Source: Candidatus Vondammii sp. HM_W22
GTDB lineage: Bacteria; Pseudomonadota; Gammaproteobacteria; Chromatiales; Chromatiaceae
Length of the DNA stretch: 64,000 nt
Assembly (NCBI RefSeq): GCF_022530855.2
Contig: NZ_CP099567.1
Location: 2,728,001-2,792,000 of the forward strand
Direction of reading: 5' to 3'
In this document: positions 39,151-48,088 of the stretch, piece by piece
How the letters are laid out: every line of letters begins with the position of its first letter
How positions within the stretch are numbered: the stretch's first letter is position 1
Notes under the pieces: model-generated
The model's database searches: none
Seen by the model: only the letters and a program-made list of their open reading frames with translations
Told to the model about the DNA's origin: nothing
Translations under genes and position numbers: made by a program

Positions 39151-39279
39151 TCAGCAGGTCAAAGTTACACGTGGGTCAATTTTCGGTGTAAATAATGGCG
39201 CTTAGGTGGGGCATTTTTGGATGCAATTTAACAAAATTGCCACTTTGCAGTTACACTTCGCGGCAAATTGCAGTTATTT

Positions 39280-39840
39280 TCAATGCGAAACCCCATCCGT
39301 TCTAACAATTTTCAAGGAGGTCATCCATAATATCTTTAAATCAAACCAGAATGCCTGTCGTTGTAAATACTCTACATCCAACACAACTTTCTCCAGAATC
39401 GCCAATTCATCACGTCCATTTATCTGCGCCCAACCCGTCAGACCGGGTACCAGTTGATCCACTCTGTGATCTGTGCGCAGGGCAATCAAATCATCCTGAT
39501 TAAATAGCGCTGGGCGAGGTCCCACAAAGCTCATATCTCCAGCTAGAATCGAAAATAACTGCGGAAATTCATCCAGACTAAATCGACGCAAAAAACCACC
39601 AATGGGTGTCAGAAATTTCGCTGGATTGGTCATCAGATGGGTGGCAACTCCAAGTGTATTCACTCGCATGGAACGAAACTTGGGCATTTTGAAAATCACA
39701 TTGCCTCGTCCTACCCGATCCGACCAGTAGAGTACCGGGCCTTTCGATGTCAACCGAACTGAAAAAGCAATCAATAATATCGGTATTGCCAATACAACAA
39801 GCAGCAATACACTCATTGACAGATCAAAAAATCTTTTCAT
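39280..39840 (-). CDS. Bacterial sugar transferase (initiating glycosyl-1-phosphate transferase, WcaJ/PglC type)
   Basis: The 186-residue protein has one membrane segment at the N-terminus (MSVLLLVVLAIPILLIAFSV) and the Bac_transf domain: MPKFRSMRVN, FLRRFSLDEFPQLFSIL and GDMSFVGPRPALF, the signature of phosphoglycosyl transferases, then VPGLTGWAQINGRDEL. It loads the first sugar phosphate on undecaprenyl phosphate to start glycan assembly. It follows the epimerase gene by 11 bp, the usual pair at the end of O-antigen loci. Confidence 0.92.
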   Translation of the reverse strand: MKRFFDLSMSVLLLVVLAIPILLIAFSVRLTSKGPVLYWSDRVGRGNVIFKMPKFRSMRVNTLGVATHLMTNPAKFLTPIGGFLRRFSLDEFPQLFSILAGDMSFVGPRPALFNQDDLIALRTDHRVDQLVPGLTGWAQINGRDELAILEKVVLDVEYLQRQAFWFDLKILWMTSLKIVRTDGVSH

Positions 39841-39851
39841 TTACCATAATC

Positions 39852-40829
39852 TTAGTGTAAGCCGCTTGAAATCGATGACAGGGACTTTACGTACGTCTCC
39901 GCAGTTTTTTTGAGTTGCTCATCCATTGAAATAACGGGGTGCCAGCCTAACAATTCTCGTGATTTTGAGCTATCCACTCGCAAAGAGCCAAACAAACGAT
40001 TTGCTTCATCACCTTTGCCTATTAATCGAGCAACACACTTCATGATTCCAACAGGAATAGGGATGAGCACAGGTTTTTTACCAAAGGCACTGCCTACTTT
40101 ATACAACAGCTCAGTAGTGGAAATATCCTCATTATCAGAAATTAAAAATACCTCATTCACTGCTTTGGGGGTTTTGTTATGATTAGCGCAAAGGGCAATA
40201 AAGTTCACCAAATTATCCAATGCCACCAAAGACCGCTGATTATACACCGAACCCAATGGTAGAGGTACGCCTTTACTTATCCACTGCAGTAATCTAGCGA
40301 AATTACCTGGTGCATTCGGTCCGTAGACCAAAGGAGGACGGATAATAACTACTTCCATATCTGTATCCTTTGCTATTGCAAGCAACCCCTGCTCTGCTTC
40401 ATATTTGGATATTGCATAAGCGCTTTGTGGATTAGGAGTATCGGATTCAAGAAATGGTTTGTTATTATTGTTACCCATCACACCGATTGAACTTATAAAT
40501 ACGAAGCGCTTAATACCTGCATTGGCGATCTGCCCAGCTAAATTCAAAGTACCCTCTACATTTACCTTACGATACTCAGCCAAAGGATCGGCAACATAGC
40601 TTTTTGTCACATGTGCGCGGGCTGCGCAGTGAATCACCGTATCTACGCCTTGTAAGGCTTGGGCGCTCTCTAGCTCAAATAAATCCCCTATTTCGACCTG
40701 CAATACATCTTCAGGCAGTTCTTGCACCAAGTGACGTACAGCTGCAACAACACCGACGTCTTGACTTGCTAGCTCTGCAATTAGAGCTTTACCAACAAAG
40801 CCTGTCGCTCCAGTTAAAAGGACATTCAT
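39852..40829 (-). CDS. NAD-dependent epimerase/dehydratase (UDP-sugar 4-epimerase-like)
   Basis: This extended SDR protein has the NAD-binding GATGFVGKALI near the start and the catalytic pair in SAYAISKYEAE (YxxxK). VIIRPPLVYGPNAPGNFARL and QRSLVALDNLVNFIALC follow. It probably interconverts a UDP-sugar for the polysaccharide made with the adjacent transferase. I start at the ATG at 40829 (MNVLLTGATG); the longer form uses TTG at 40838, right at the edge of the 68-bp repeat. No good Shine-Dalgarno is visible. Confidence 0.88.
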   Translation of the reverse strand: MNVLLTGATGFVGKALIAELASQDVGVVAAVRHLVQELPEDVLQVEIGDLFELESAQALQGVDTVIHCAARAHVTKSYVADPLAEYRKVNVEGTLNLAGQIANAGIKRFVFISSIGVMGNNNNKPFLESDTPNPQSAYAISKYEAEQGLLAIAKDTDMEVVIIRPPLVYGPNAPGNFARLLQWISKGVPLPLGSVYNQRSLVALDNLVNFIALCANHNKTPKAVNEVFLISDNEDISTTELLYKVGSAFGKKPVLIPIPVGIMKCVARLIGKGDEANRLFGSLRVDSSKSRELLGWHPVISMDEQLKKTAETYVKSLSSISSGLH

Positions 40830-40839
40830 GAATTTCAAA

Positions 40840-40910
40840 GTGTGTCTTCGATCTCGTTATGCGTTTTGGGACATCTTAGTCTCCAAAACACACCCGATCT
40901 TCGGAAGCCT
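40840..40910. repeat. 68-bp repeat with small hairpin, copy 2
   Basis: It matches 8836-8905, including GATGCG/TTATGCG then GTTTTGGGACAT and CCAAAACACAC. It lies between the start of the epimerase gene and an IS5 remnant and may have replaced the natural upstream region. Confidence 0.55.
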
Positions 40911-40917
40911 AGGGCAT

Positions 40918-41228
40918 CTCTGATTAATTAAAGAAATCGTATACCACTGATCTATAGATCACCTATTCCAGGAAAACGACGAAACAACAAAGCTTAGAAG
41001 CCACGGATTTTGAAAAATACCGAAAAAAGATCCGCAAGGAACATTTCTGGTATGGGAGGGCGTGGGTAGAAAGCCCATTGTTCTAGAGCGCATGCGGCGC
41101 ATCCACTTTCTACAGCGCTGGTTTGAGCCCTCTGACCCTGTACCAGACGAAACAGTCATCTGCAATTTTCGCCATCTGATGGAAAGGAATAATCTTGGGG
41201 ATGAGCTGTTTCGCTTGGTCAATGTTTA
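40918..41228 (+). mobile_element. IS5-family remnant (DUF772 type, copy K)
   Basis: It begins GGGCATCTCTGATTAATT and encodes scattered frames of an IS5 transposase N-terminus: QQSLEATDFEKYRKKIRKEH, RRIHFLQRWFEPSDPVPDET and VICNFRHLMERNNLGDELFR. Internal sequence is missing. It is cut at 41229 by the next element. Confidence 0.65.
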
Positions 41229-41312
41229 GGGAACCTCTAAAAACATTATAAGACAAGTTGTAATAGTAACCAACTCAACCAATTTATTGACACAAACCAT
41301 GCAACCGAGTTT
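41229..41312 (+). mobile_element. IS5-family left-end fragment (copy D4)
   Basis: GGGAACCTCTAAAAAC and the following leader to ATGCAACCGAGTTT match the first 84 bp of the IS5 at 59023. It is cut at 41313 by IS1595. Confidence 0.75.
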
Positions 41313-41336
41313 GGGGCTGCCCTAGATAAATAAATT

Positions 41337-42609
41337 GGCTCTTCCCCTAAGTAGGGTGGGTAGATTAACGTACCCTCCACGAGAGATAAAGATTTATACG
41401 CCCAGATCCTGGGTATCAAGAGCCCTTGGCAGGTTAGCACAGTGTGGAGTTGGCTCTCCCAGAGGGAGAGGTAGCGGTACAGATTGAGCAGGAGGCAGGT
41501 TCAGCCTGTGGGCGGATCTCTCACCGGGCTACGACTCACGCAAGCGCCGCTGGCGGCACCTGGATACCTGCCAGTACAAAACTATTCTGGTAACAGATGT
41601 GCCCAGAGTGAAGTGTGAAGAACATGGGATGGTCACCGTGCCAGTTTCCTGGGCGGAACCGGGCTCTGGATTTACTGCAATGTTTGAAGTGCTGGTGATC
41701 GATTGGTTGAAAGAGGCATCCATCTCGGCAGTCTCCCGATTGATGGGGCTGAGTTGGAGTGCCATTGGTGGAATTATACAGCGAGCGGTTAAGCGGGGAC
41801 TGGCACGTAGAAAAGAGATCAGCCCAACACGTATAGGTATTGATGAGACGGTCTTCAAGAAACGTCATGATTATGTAGCAGTCTTATCAGACCAGGATGC
41901 AGGTACAGTGCCACACGTGGGCAGTAACCGCAAAAAGGCGACGCTTAAAGCACATGGTACGAAAGCCTCACAGAGGAGAAGCGAGAAGCGATGGATATGT
42001 GGCCAGCCTTTATCAATGCCACACTGAAAAGCCTACCTAGGGCTGAAGAGAAGATTGCCTTTGATAAACTCTATGTCGCCAAGTATCTCGGTGAAGCAGT
42101 AGACAAGGTACACGCTGCCAAGAGCACAAAGCGCTGATGGCTGAAGGCTATGAGGACCCTTAAAGTCAGCCAGTATGACTGGCTCTGCAACCCGGAGAAC
42201 ATGACACGCAGACAGAAATTGCGGTTCAAGGCGCTACGTGACAGCACGCTGAAGACGGCCCGTTCCTGGGCGATCAAAGAGTTTGCCATGTCACTCTGGC
42301 ACTATGCCAGCAAGACATGGGCAAGGAAAGGCTGGGAACGGTGGTTGTCATGGGCAGTGCGCAGTGGCCTGGAGCCAATCAAGAAAGTGGCGGGAACAAT
42401 CAAGGATCATCTGTGGGAAATATTGAACACTATTGTTTTGGAAGTAAGTAATGGTCCGGCAGAAGGCCTCAACAGCCGAATCAAGATGATCAAGGTGCGT
42501 AGCAGAGGTTTCCGCAACAAAATGCAACCTACGTCCACTTTGGAGGGCTGAATCTTTATCCTGATGGAGTGGTTGGGTGACACTTACCCTCTCGATTAGG
42601 AAAAGAGCC
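41337..42609 (+). mobile_element. ISL3-family element (both ends present)
   Basis: The ends GGCTCTTCCCCTAAGTAGG and the inverse of GGCTCTTTTCCTAATCGAG delimit 1273 bp. The transposase frame inside is broken (see the next entry). No 8-bp target duplication is recognisable, because IS1595 sequence is missing at the site. Confidence 0.82.
41383..42551 (+). pseudogene. ISL3-family transposase, frameshifted
   Basis: Blocks include [40 protein letters not shown] and [20 protein letters not shown] (catalytic Asp). IAFDKLYVAKYLGEAVDKVH and NGPAEGLNSRIKMIKVRSRG then appear in other frames. A frameshift near 41965 and a TGA near 42136 break the gene. Confidence 0.85.
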
Positions 42610-42856
42610 GACAGGTTATCTATGACCACAATGAGCATTTGGAATTGCTTGACGGAGAAATAGAAGCAGATGAAAGTTATTTTAGTGGTAGACGCAAAGG
42701 AAAAAGAGGTCGATGTACGGTCGGTAAAGTTCCTGTATTTAGCTTGCTAAAGCGCAACGGTAAGGTATTTACCGTTATTATTCCTGATGCTAAAGCCAGA
42801 ACATTAATGCCAATAATTAGGCAACAGGTAAAGCCAGACAGTATTGTTTATGCTGG

Positions 42857-43603
42857 TGAAATGTCCCCATTCTATGGCCACTTGGCTTGTTAGGTTCTCC
42901 GCATTTCACGTAATCCAAAATACGCCATCTCCGGCGTGACGTAGTGTTGTGAACTGTGGGGTCGCCGCTCATTATATCGGCAACGCCACTGTTCAATAAC
43001 AACTCTGGCTTCGGTCAGGCTACCAAATATCTCTGCATTTAAACACTCCTTGCGGAAAATGCCGTTGAAGCTTTCATTGCTGCCATTTTGCCAGGGTTTT
43101 CCCGGTTCAATATTGGCTAGCTTAATATCATCCTTTTCCAGTTCCTCGCGCAGTACGAGGGCCAACAGCTCAGCTCCGTTGTCGCTGCGAATGGCTCGGG
43201 GAATTCCGTAGCGAATGATTAATTCACGTAGCACCGCTTTCACGTGTTGACTCTGTAGGTATCGACCAGTTTTGATTGCCGACAATAACCGGTTGCTTCG
43301 TCCTTCACCGTCAAGCACCGCAGAGGCTCTGCGTCATGATAGCGGTCATGTACGAAATCCCATGCCCACACATCATTCCGTCGTAGCGCCAATCCCTCCA
43401 GTTTTACCCCAGTGCGAATCTTCCGTCGAGGGCGATAAGGCGGCAAACACAGGCCATTAAGCCGCCAGAGTCGATATACGCGTTTGTTGTTTACCTGCCA
43501 ACCTCTGAGCCGCAGATAGGCGCCTGATAAACGATAGCCCCAGGTGTCGTACAAAGCCAGCTTGCTCGCCTTTGGCTAAGACCCCGTTCAATAGCAAACA
43601 ATG
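42857..43603 (-). pseudogene. IS3-family transposase OrfB, truncated (copy G2)
   Basis: The element end TGAAATGTCCCCATTCT is at 42857. The minus-strand frame holds RYGIPRAIRSDNGAELLALV and GSNESFNGIFRKECLNAEIF without the frameshift of copy G1. A 1-bp loss near 43282 separates it from VWAWDFVHDRYHDAE, and an internal deletion near 43542 removes part of the N-terminus. No orfA. Confidence 0.83.
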
Positions 43604-43963
43604 CCATTGTAGATTCAATGGGTCAATGCAACACCGTCATTTAGTTTATCTGCAGGAGTGGCGAAGTCCAATGTTTTTCTCGGTCGTTGATTGAGTTTTT
43701 TCGCCACGCGATCTAAGTGTGCCTGAGAGTAAATCGATAAGTCTGTTTTCTTCGGAAAGTACTGCCTCAATAGCCGATTTGTATTTTCATTGGTCCCTCT
43801 TTGCCATGGACTTTGTGGGTCACAAAAGTAGATTTTTGCATCTGTTGCCATAGTAAATTTCTTGTGACCGGCAAGCTCCATCCCCCTATCCCAAGTTAAT
43901 GACTGTACCAGCTTGTCTGGAAGTTTTTTAACCTGTTTCGTGAGTGCGGAAACAACCAAATTA

Positions 43964-45147
43964 GTCGACCCTGAAATATTTATAACGCAATGATTTATAT
44001 AAAATAAGCGTCTAAATTTGATAAAATAAACGTCCGTGAAAGGGGTAAAAGCAGAGAAAAACTGGACGAAACAGAGGTGGATAATTGAGCAAACCCAAGA
44101 CAGCCAATCCCAACCAGCAAAGTTTCCTGCACCAGAACTTACTGGATCAGCTGAACCCCAAGCATCCACTTTTGCTACTGGCCAGACAGATAGACTGGTC
44201 ATATTTTGATGCTGAATTTGCCTCGCTTTATTCTCATCTTGGAAAGCCCTCAAAACCGATCTGCCTAATGGTGGGCCTCTCGATACTCAAGCATCTGGAA
44301 GACCTCAGTGACGAGGTTCTGATTCAACACTGGATACAAAATCTCTACTAAAGGAAGTAAAAATTCTCAAGCTCCCCACCCGATTTGCCACACATCCGAG
44401 GAATCGTAAAAAGGCACGTAAGGCCGTCAAGCGATTAAAGACCATCAGCGGCCGATTACTGCGCGAAATACAGCGTAAGATGACCGCAGAACAACAGAAA
44501 TTCTATGCAGAAAAGTTCGCCCTGTACCAGCGCATGCTGAATCAGAAGCGTGCTGATAAAAACAAGTTGTACAGCCTACATGAACCTCATGTTTACTGTA
44601 TGAGCAAAGGCAAGGCCCAGCAGCATTATGAGTTTGGCACCAAGGCATCAATCACCACCACAAGGGACGCGGGCATTGTGATTGGTGCCCTGGCTTTTGA
44701 GAAGAATGTATTTGATGGTCACACCGTACCTGAGATCTTGGCACAGGTGAAACGTCTCATCAATCGAGTACCCAAAGTGGGTATTGCTGATCGAGGTTAT
44801 CGGGGCAAATCAAAGGTTAATGACACCCAGATAGTAACGCCAAAGCCTGCTAGGAAGAATACCTCAGGAGAAGCCATGGCATTAGCCAGAAAACGTTTCA
44901 GAAGACGAGCTGGCATTGAGCCTGTGGTCACTTAAAGAGTGACCACAGGCTAAAAAGGAACTTTCTTAAAGGCTTTGCCGGGGATCAGATTAACTTGCTT
45001 ATGGCGGCGGCTGCCTTCAACTTCAGAAAATGGATGAGGGAGGTTCTTTATTGTGCTGAAAAATATCATGTCCATACTGTTGTTCCTGTTTGCAAAACAG
45101 AAACAACAGTATTATTAAGTGCCTGGAATGAATATTTTAGGGTCGAC
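43964..45147 (+). mobile_element. IS5-family element (copy I) inside IS30
   Basis: The termini GTCGACCCTGAAATATTTA and the inverse of GTCGACCCTAAAATATTCA bound the element. It inserted cleanly in the IS30 transposase gene. Confidence 0.82.
44085..45057 (+). pseudogene. IS5-family transposase with internal deletion and frameshift
   Basis: The N-terminus KPKTANPNQQSFLHQNLLDQ and ICLMVGLSILKHLEDLSDEV is followed by a stop at about 44349. A large part of the middle is missing. The C-terminal block includes ADKNKLYSLHEPHVYCMSKG, GIADRGYRGKSKVNDTQIV and RRRAGIEPV. A 4-bp loss at about 44926 (ATCG of the IEPVIGHLK codons) then gives a stop, and INLLMAAAAFNFRKWM follows in another frame. Confidence 0.83.
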
Positions 45148-46010
45148 GAATTAGTGTCTTTCCCTGCGACTTTAACGAGCATAGTAAATCGCGAGTGACA
45201 CTCTACTAACGTAGCTATATGAGTATTGGAAGAACCTGAGATCAAATCGCCTTCCCAGTGGCCAGGGACGGCCCGGTCTTCAATTTCAGGTGAGCGATTA
45301 TGGAAATACCATCAATAATGCCACTTCTGGGTAGCCTTTTAATATTACTATGCCTGGACTGCCGAAAGACTCTTTGCGTTCTAAGATGTCTTTGAAGCTC
45401 TTTTTTCAATACGCAACGAGACTGAATGAATAGGCTTTTGTAGATGGTTTCGTTATGACACACGTAACTTCTCTCATTCTCTGGGTAATTTCGCTTTAGC
45501 CAGCTAGATATCTGCTCAGTAGACCACTCTTGAAAGCTTATCGGCTACGATTTTACGAAGATTATCTCACTGGGAAAGTCTACACAGCTTTAGCTTACGA
45601 GCACGATCCCAAGCTTTACTATCAGCAATATTTGCACGATAGCGGTTCAATTCCCCCATTGCGCTAAATTTTCCTGCTTATGGTTGAGGGTGAGCGATCA
45701 AGGTCTCTTGCTATCTAACGCAAAGACAAGCCCACGGAAAGCCCTCTGGATATTTCTTCACGTTCTTCCAGAATGAGAGCATTTTGAGCGCGTTTGCGAA
45801 CTGAAGGGCAATACCCTCCAAATAGTCTTGGCATACCAAAAATTGATGCAGGGTGTTTTTCGAGGGAACGGCCTATATCACTAAGTGATTCTCCCTTCCG
45901 CCAACGTGACCATAGTTCTTGTTTTTGATCATCTGTGAGTCCAGGTCTGCCAAGTCTTGCCATCACATAATCCCCATAAATTGATCATTGAGTATAATGT
46001 GTTGCATCAA

Positions 46011-46811
46011 CCCATTGAATCTACAATGGCATTGTTTGCTATTGAACGGGGTCTTAGCCAAAGGCGAGCAAGCTGGCTTTGTACGACACCGCGATCGGGG
46101 CTTCACTATATTCAAAACGAGAACGTCGTGACCGGCATCTGTCGGCCGCGTTGCGTGTAGTGGTGCGGGAGGATCCCAGTTGGGGCTATCGTTTAGCAGG
46201 CGCCTATCTGCGGCTCAGACGGTTGGCAGGTAAACAACAAACGCGTATATCGATTCTGGAGGCTTAATGGCCTGTGTTTGCCGCCTTATCGCCCTCGACG
46301 GAAGATTCGCACTGGGGTAAAACTGGAGGGATTGGCGCTACGACGGAATGATGTGTGGGCATGGGATTTCGTACATGACCGCTATCATGACGCAGAGCCT
46401 CTGCGGTACTTGACGGTCAAGGACGAAGCAACCGGTTATTGTCTGGCAATCAAAACTGGTCGATACCTACAGAGTCAACACGTGAAAGCGGTGCTACGTG
46501 AATTAATCATTCGCTACGGAATTCCCCGAGCCATTCGCAGCGACAACGGAGCTGAGCTGTTGGCCTTCGTACTGCGCGAGGAACTGGAAAAGGATGATAT
46601 TAAGCTAGCCAATATTGAACTGGGAAAACCCTGGCAAAATGGCAGCAATGAAAGCTTCAACGGCATTTTCCGCAAGGAGTGTTTAAATGCAGAGATATTT
46701 GGTAGCCTGACCGAAGCCAGAGTTGTTATTGAACAGTGGCGTTGCCGATATAATGAGCGGCGACCCCACAGTTCACAACACTACGTCACGCCAGAGAATG
46801 GGGGCATTTCA
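46011..46811 (+). pseudogene. IS3-family transposase OrfB (copy G3)
   Basis: This plus-strand copy of the G-type IS3 starts MALFAIERGLSQRRASWLCT at 46026 and breaks by frameshift near 46110 and 46230. It is then open from 46278 through VWAWDFVHDRYHDAEPLRYL, YGIPRAIRSDNGAEL and GSNESFNGIFRKECLNAE to SSQHYVTPE. The element end AATGGGGGCATTTCA finishes at 46811. It is the mirror image of copy G2 across the IS30. Confidence 0.83.
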
Positions 46812-47300
46812 CTAACTCCGCCGCCATGTCGCTGCCGCGCAGAATCGATAGCGTTACCCAGGCGGCAGCCTATATTGGTTTGCGAAAAACCAGAGCATAA
46901 GCCAGCTTAATCGTCCTTTCAGGCATGGAGAACAAACCCCAGGAGCTGTTTAATACCATACTGGTACGTGGGCCATATGTGTCAGGCGCTGGTGCAGAGT
47001 GAACAAGCTGATGAACGTGGCATGGCCTTCACCGCGGGCCTGCTCTCAATCCTCAACAGTTTGTTCGATCAGCCACTGGCAGAAGAGATTCTGACAGACC
47101 TCCCTCTCTCGAAACAGATCCAGAAGGTACAGCTCAAACATCAGGGGCCGGTTGGCCGCGCCCTCAAATGCACACTCGCCTGCGGAAACAGCGAATGGGA
47201 CAAAATTAGCGCTCCTGGATATAACTGGGAACAAATACTGAATACCTACTTGGGCAGCACTCAGCTAGCTTTTCAGGAGCAGAACTCACTGCTCATCTAA
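46812..47300 (+). pseudogene. HDOD-domain signalling protein, C-terminal part, decayed
   Basis: After the IS3 end the sequence reads NSAAMSLPRRIDSVTQAAAY and IGLRKTR, then an in-frame TAA and ASLIVLSGMENKPQELFNTI. One extra C near 46971 shifts the frame, which continues GHMCQALVQSEQADERGMAF, TAGLLSILNSLFDQPLAEEI and LTDLPLSKQIQ to the stop. This is the HDOD C-terminus of EAL-HDOD (YuxH-like) cyclic-di-GMP-type proteins. The 5' part was removed by the IS3 insertion. Confidence 0.72.
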
Positions 47301-47316
47301 GAAATCCCTGAGTCAT

Positions 47317-47823
47317 TCATCTCCGACGATACTCGGTGGCATGGCACTTTGGGCAGGGAGGGATATGCCCGGTTTTGTGGAAGTGAAGCTCCTTGCCACA
47401 CTGAGTGCAGACCAGAGTCCCGGGGCCGGTAATCTCACCGGTATGATAAAGTACGCCTTCACGGGCCCTCTCGGCAAGCCGATCCAGCTCCAGCCGGGTT
47501 CGGTCTGCAACATTGGCCAGCATCTCCAACACTCGTGCCTCTACCAGCTGGACATCGAACTTGAACCACGCCCGGAACTCGTCACCGGTCTCGGACAAAA
47601 AGTGGGCGGCATCCTTCATGTCCCGCTCCAGATAGGCAGCCACCTTTTCCGCCTCTTCCCGGGTCAACTCATTTAACTCCACCGCCTTTTCCCGGGCAGC
47701 ATCAATACTCTTCTTTATGTTCGGGAGCGTATTCTTCTCTGCCTTGTCGAGCATCGAATCCACATGCTCCAACATCCTCTCGTAGGCGTTGACCAGCCGA
47801 TCAACAGAATTGGTTTCTTTCAT
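47317..47823 (-). CDS. Zinc-ribbon protein of the YbeL/DUF1451 family
   Basis: The 168-residue protein has a helical N-terminal two-thirds (VDRLVNAYERMLEHVDSMLD, ELTREEAEKVAAYLERDMKD) and a C-terminal zinc ribbon with CTQCGKELHFHKTG and CPKCHATEYRRR. E. coli ybeL lies beside leuS, as here, though divergently in this window. Function in the cell is unknown. The 265 bp between it and leuS hold no other recognisable gene. Confidence 0.85.
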   Translation of the reverse strand: MKETNSVDRLVNAYERMLEHVDSMLDKAEKNTLPNIKKSIDAAREKAVELNELTREEAEKVAAYLERDMKDAAHFLSETGDEFRAWFKFDVQLVEARVLEMLANVADRTRLELDRLAERAREGVLYHTGEITGPGTLVCTQCGKELHFHKTGHIPPCPKCHATEYRRR

Positions 47824-48088
47824 AATTCAATCCTCATGGCAGAACGACACACCTCTTACCTACAGTTATTACACCATGTAGTGTGGAACTCAAGGTGATT
47901 CAGGAAAAAAATGCTTTCTGCATTACCCAATTCATCAACAGGCTGCTGAGAGTCGCGCCTCCTCTAAGGCACCATGCACACCCACGACCGCAGAGAGTTA
48001 AATGAAGACAACGCCTTCATGTATCTCCCGCCGTAAGGTATCCTTCTCCGATTAAGTCTTCCAATACAGCTTAGCGCCTACCCAAACG

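Larger units (their letters stand above)
37268..39232 (-). mobile_element. IS21-family element, truncated in istB (copy E2)
   Basis: The terminus GTTAAATTGCATCCAAAA is at 39232 (minus strand). istA follows (37769-39150), with many frameshifts, for example RQIAKKTRFSHNTVRKYLTS near the start and GDNRDMVNVLALVLQHDERK near the end. istB is at 37268-37768. The right end is missing because IS256 type B is inserted in istB at 37267. Confidence 0.82.
41313..42856 (+). mobile_element. IS1595-family element interrupted by ISL3
   Basis: The left end GGGGCTGCCCTAGATAAATA is at 41313-41336. An ISL3 occupies 41337-42609. IS1595 sequence resumes at 42610 with part of the transposase (LLDGEIEADESYFSGRRKGK, KVPVFSLLKRNGKVFTVIIP, QQVKPDSIVYAGE). 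The 3' part is cut at 42857 by an IS3 end. Some IS1595 sequence is also missing at the ISL3 site. Confidence 0.75.
43611..46010 (-). mobile_element. IS30-family element interrupted by an IS5 element
   Basis: The C-terminal part (43611-43963: ALTKQVKKLPDKLVQSLTWD, then QSPWQRGTNENTN) and the N-terminal part (45148-46010: LGRPGLTDDQKQELWSRWRK, GESLSDIGRSLEKHPASI) of one IS30 transposase flank an IS5 at 43964-45147. An AATTA duplication lies at the junctions (left ACCAAATTA, right GAATTAGTG). The N-terminal portion also has internal frameshifts, so the transposase is dead. Confidence 0.8.

Noticed and set aside
44919-44951. Perfect 14-bp inverted repeat AGCCTGTGGTCACT with a 5-nt loop
   Set aside because: It lies in the IEPVIGHLKSDH codons of the IS5 transposase and was made perfect by a 4-bp deletion; it is not followed by a T tract, and the coding origin explains it better than a terminator or attachment site.
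47824-48088. Possible T-box or leader regulation upstream of leuS
   Set aside because: No T-box motif or leader peptide rich in Leu codons was seen, and T-boxes are not expected in gammaproteobacteria.
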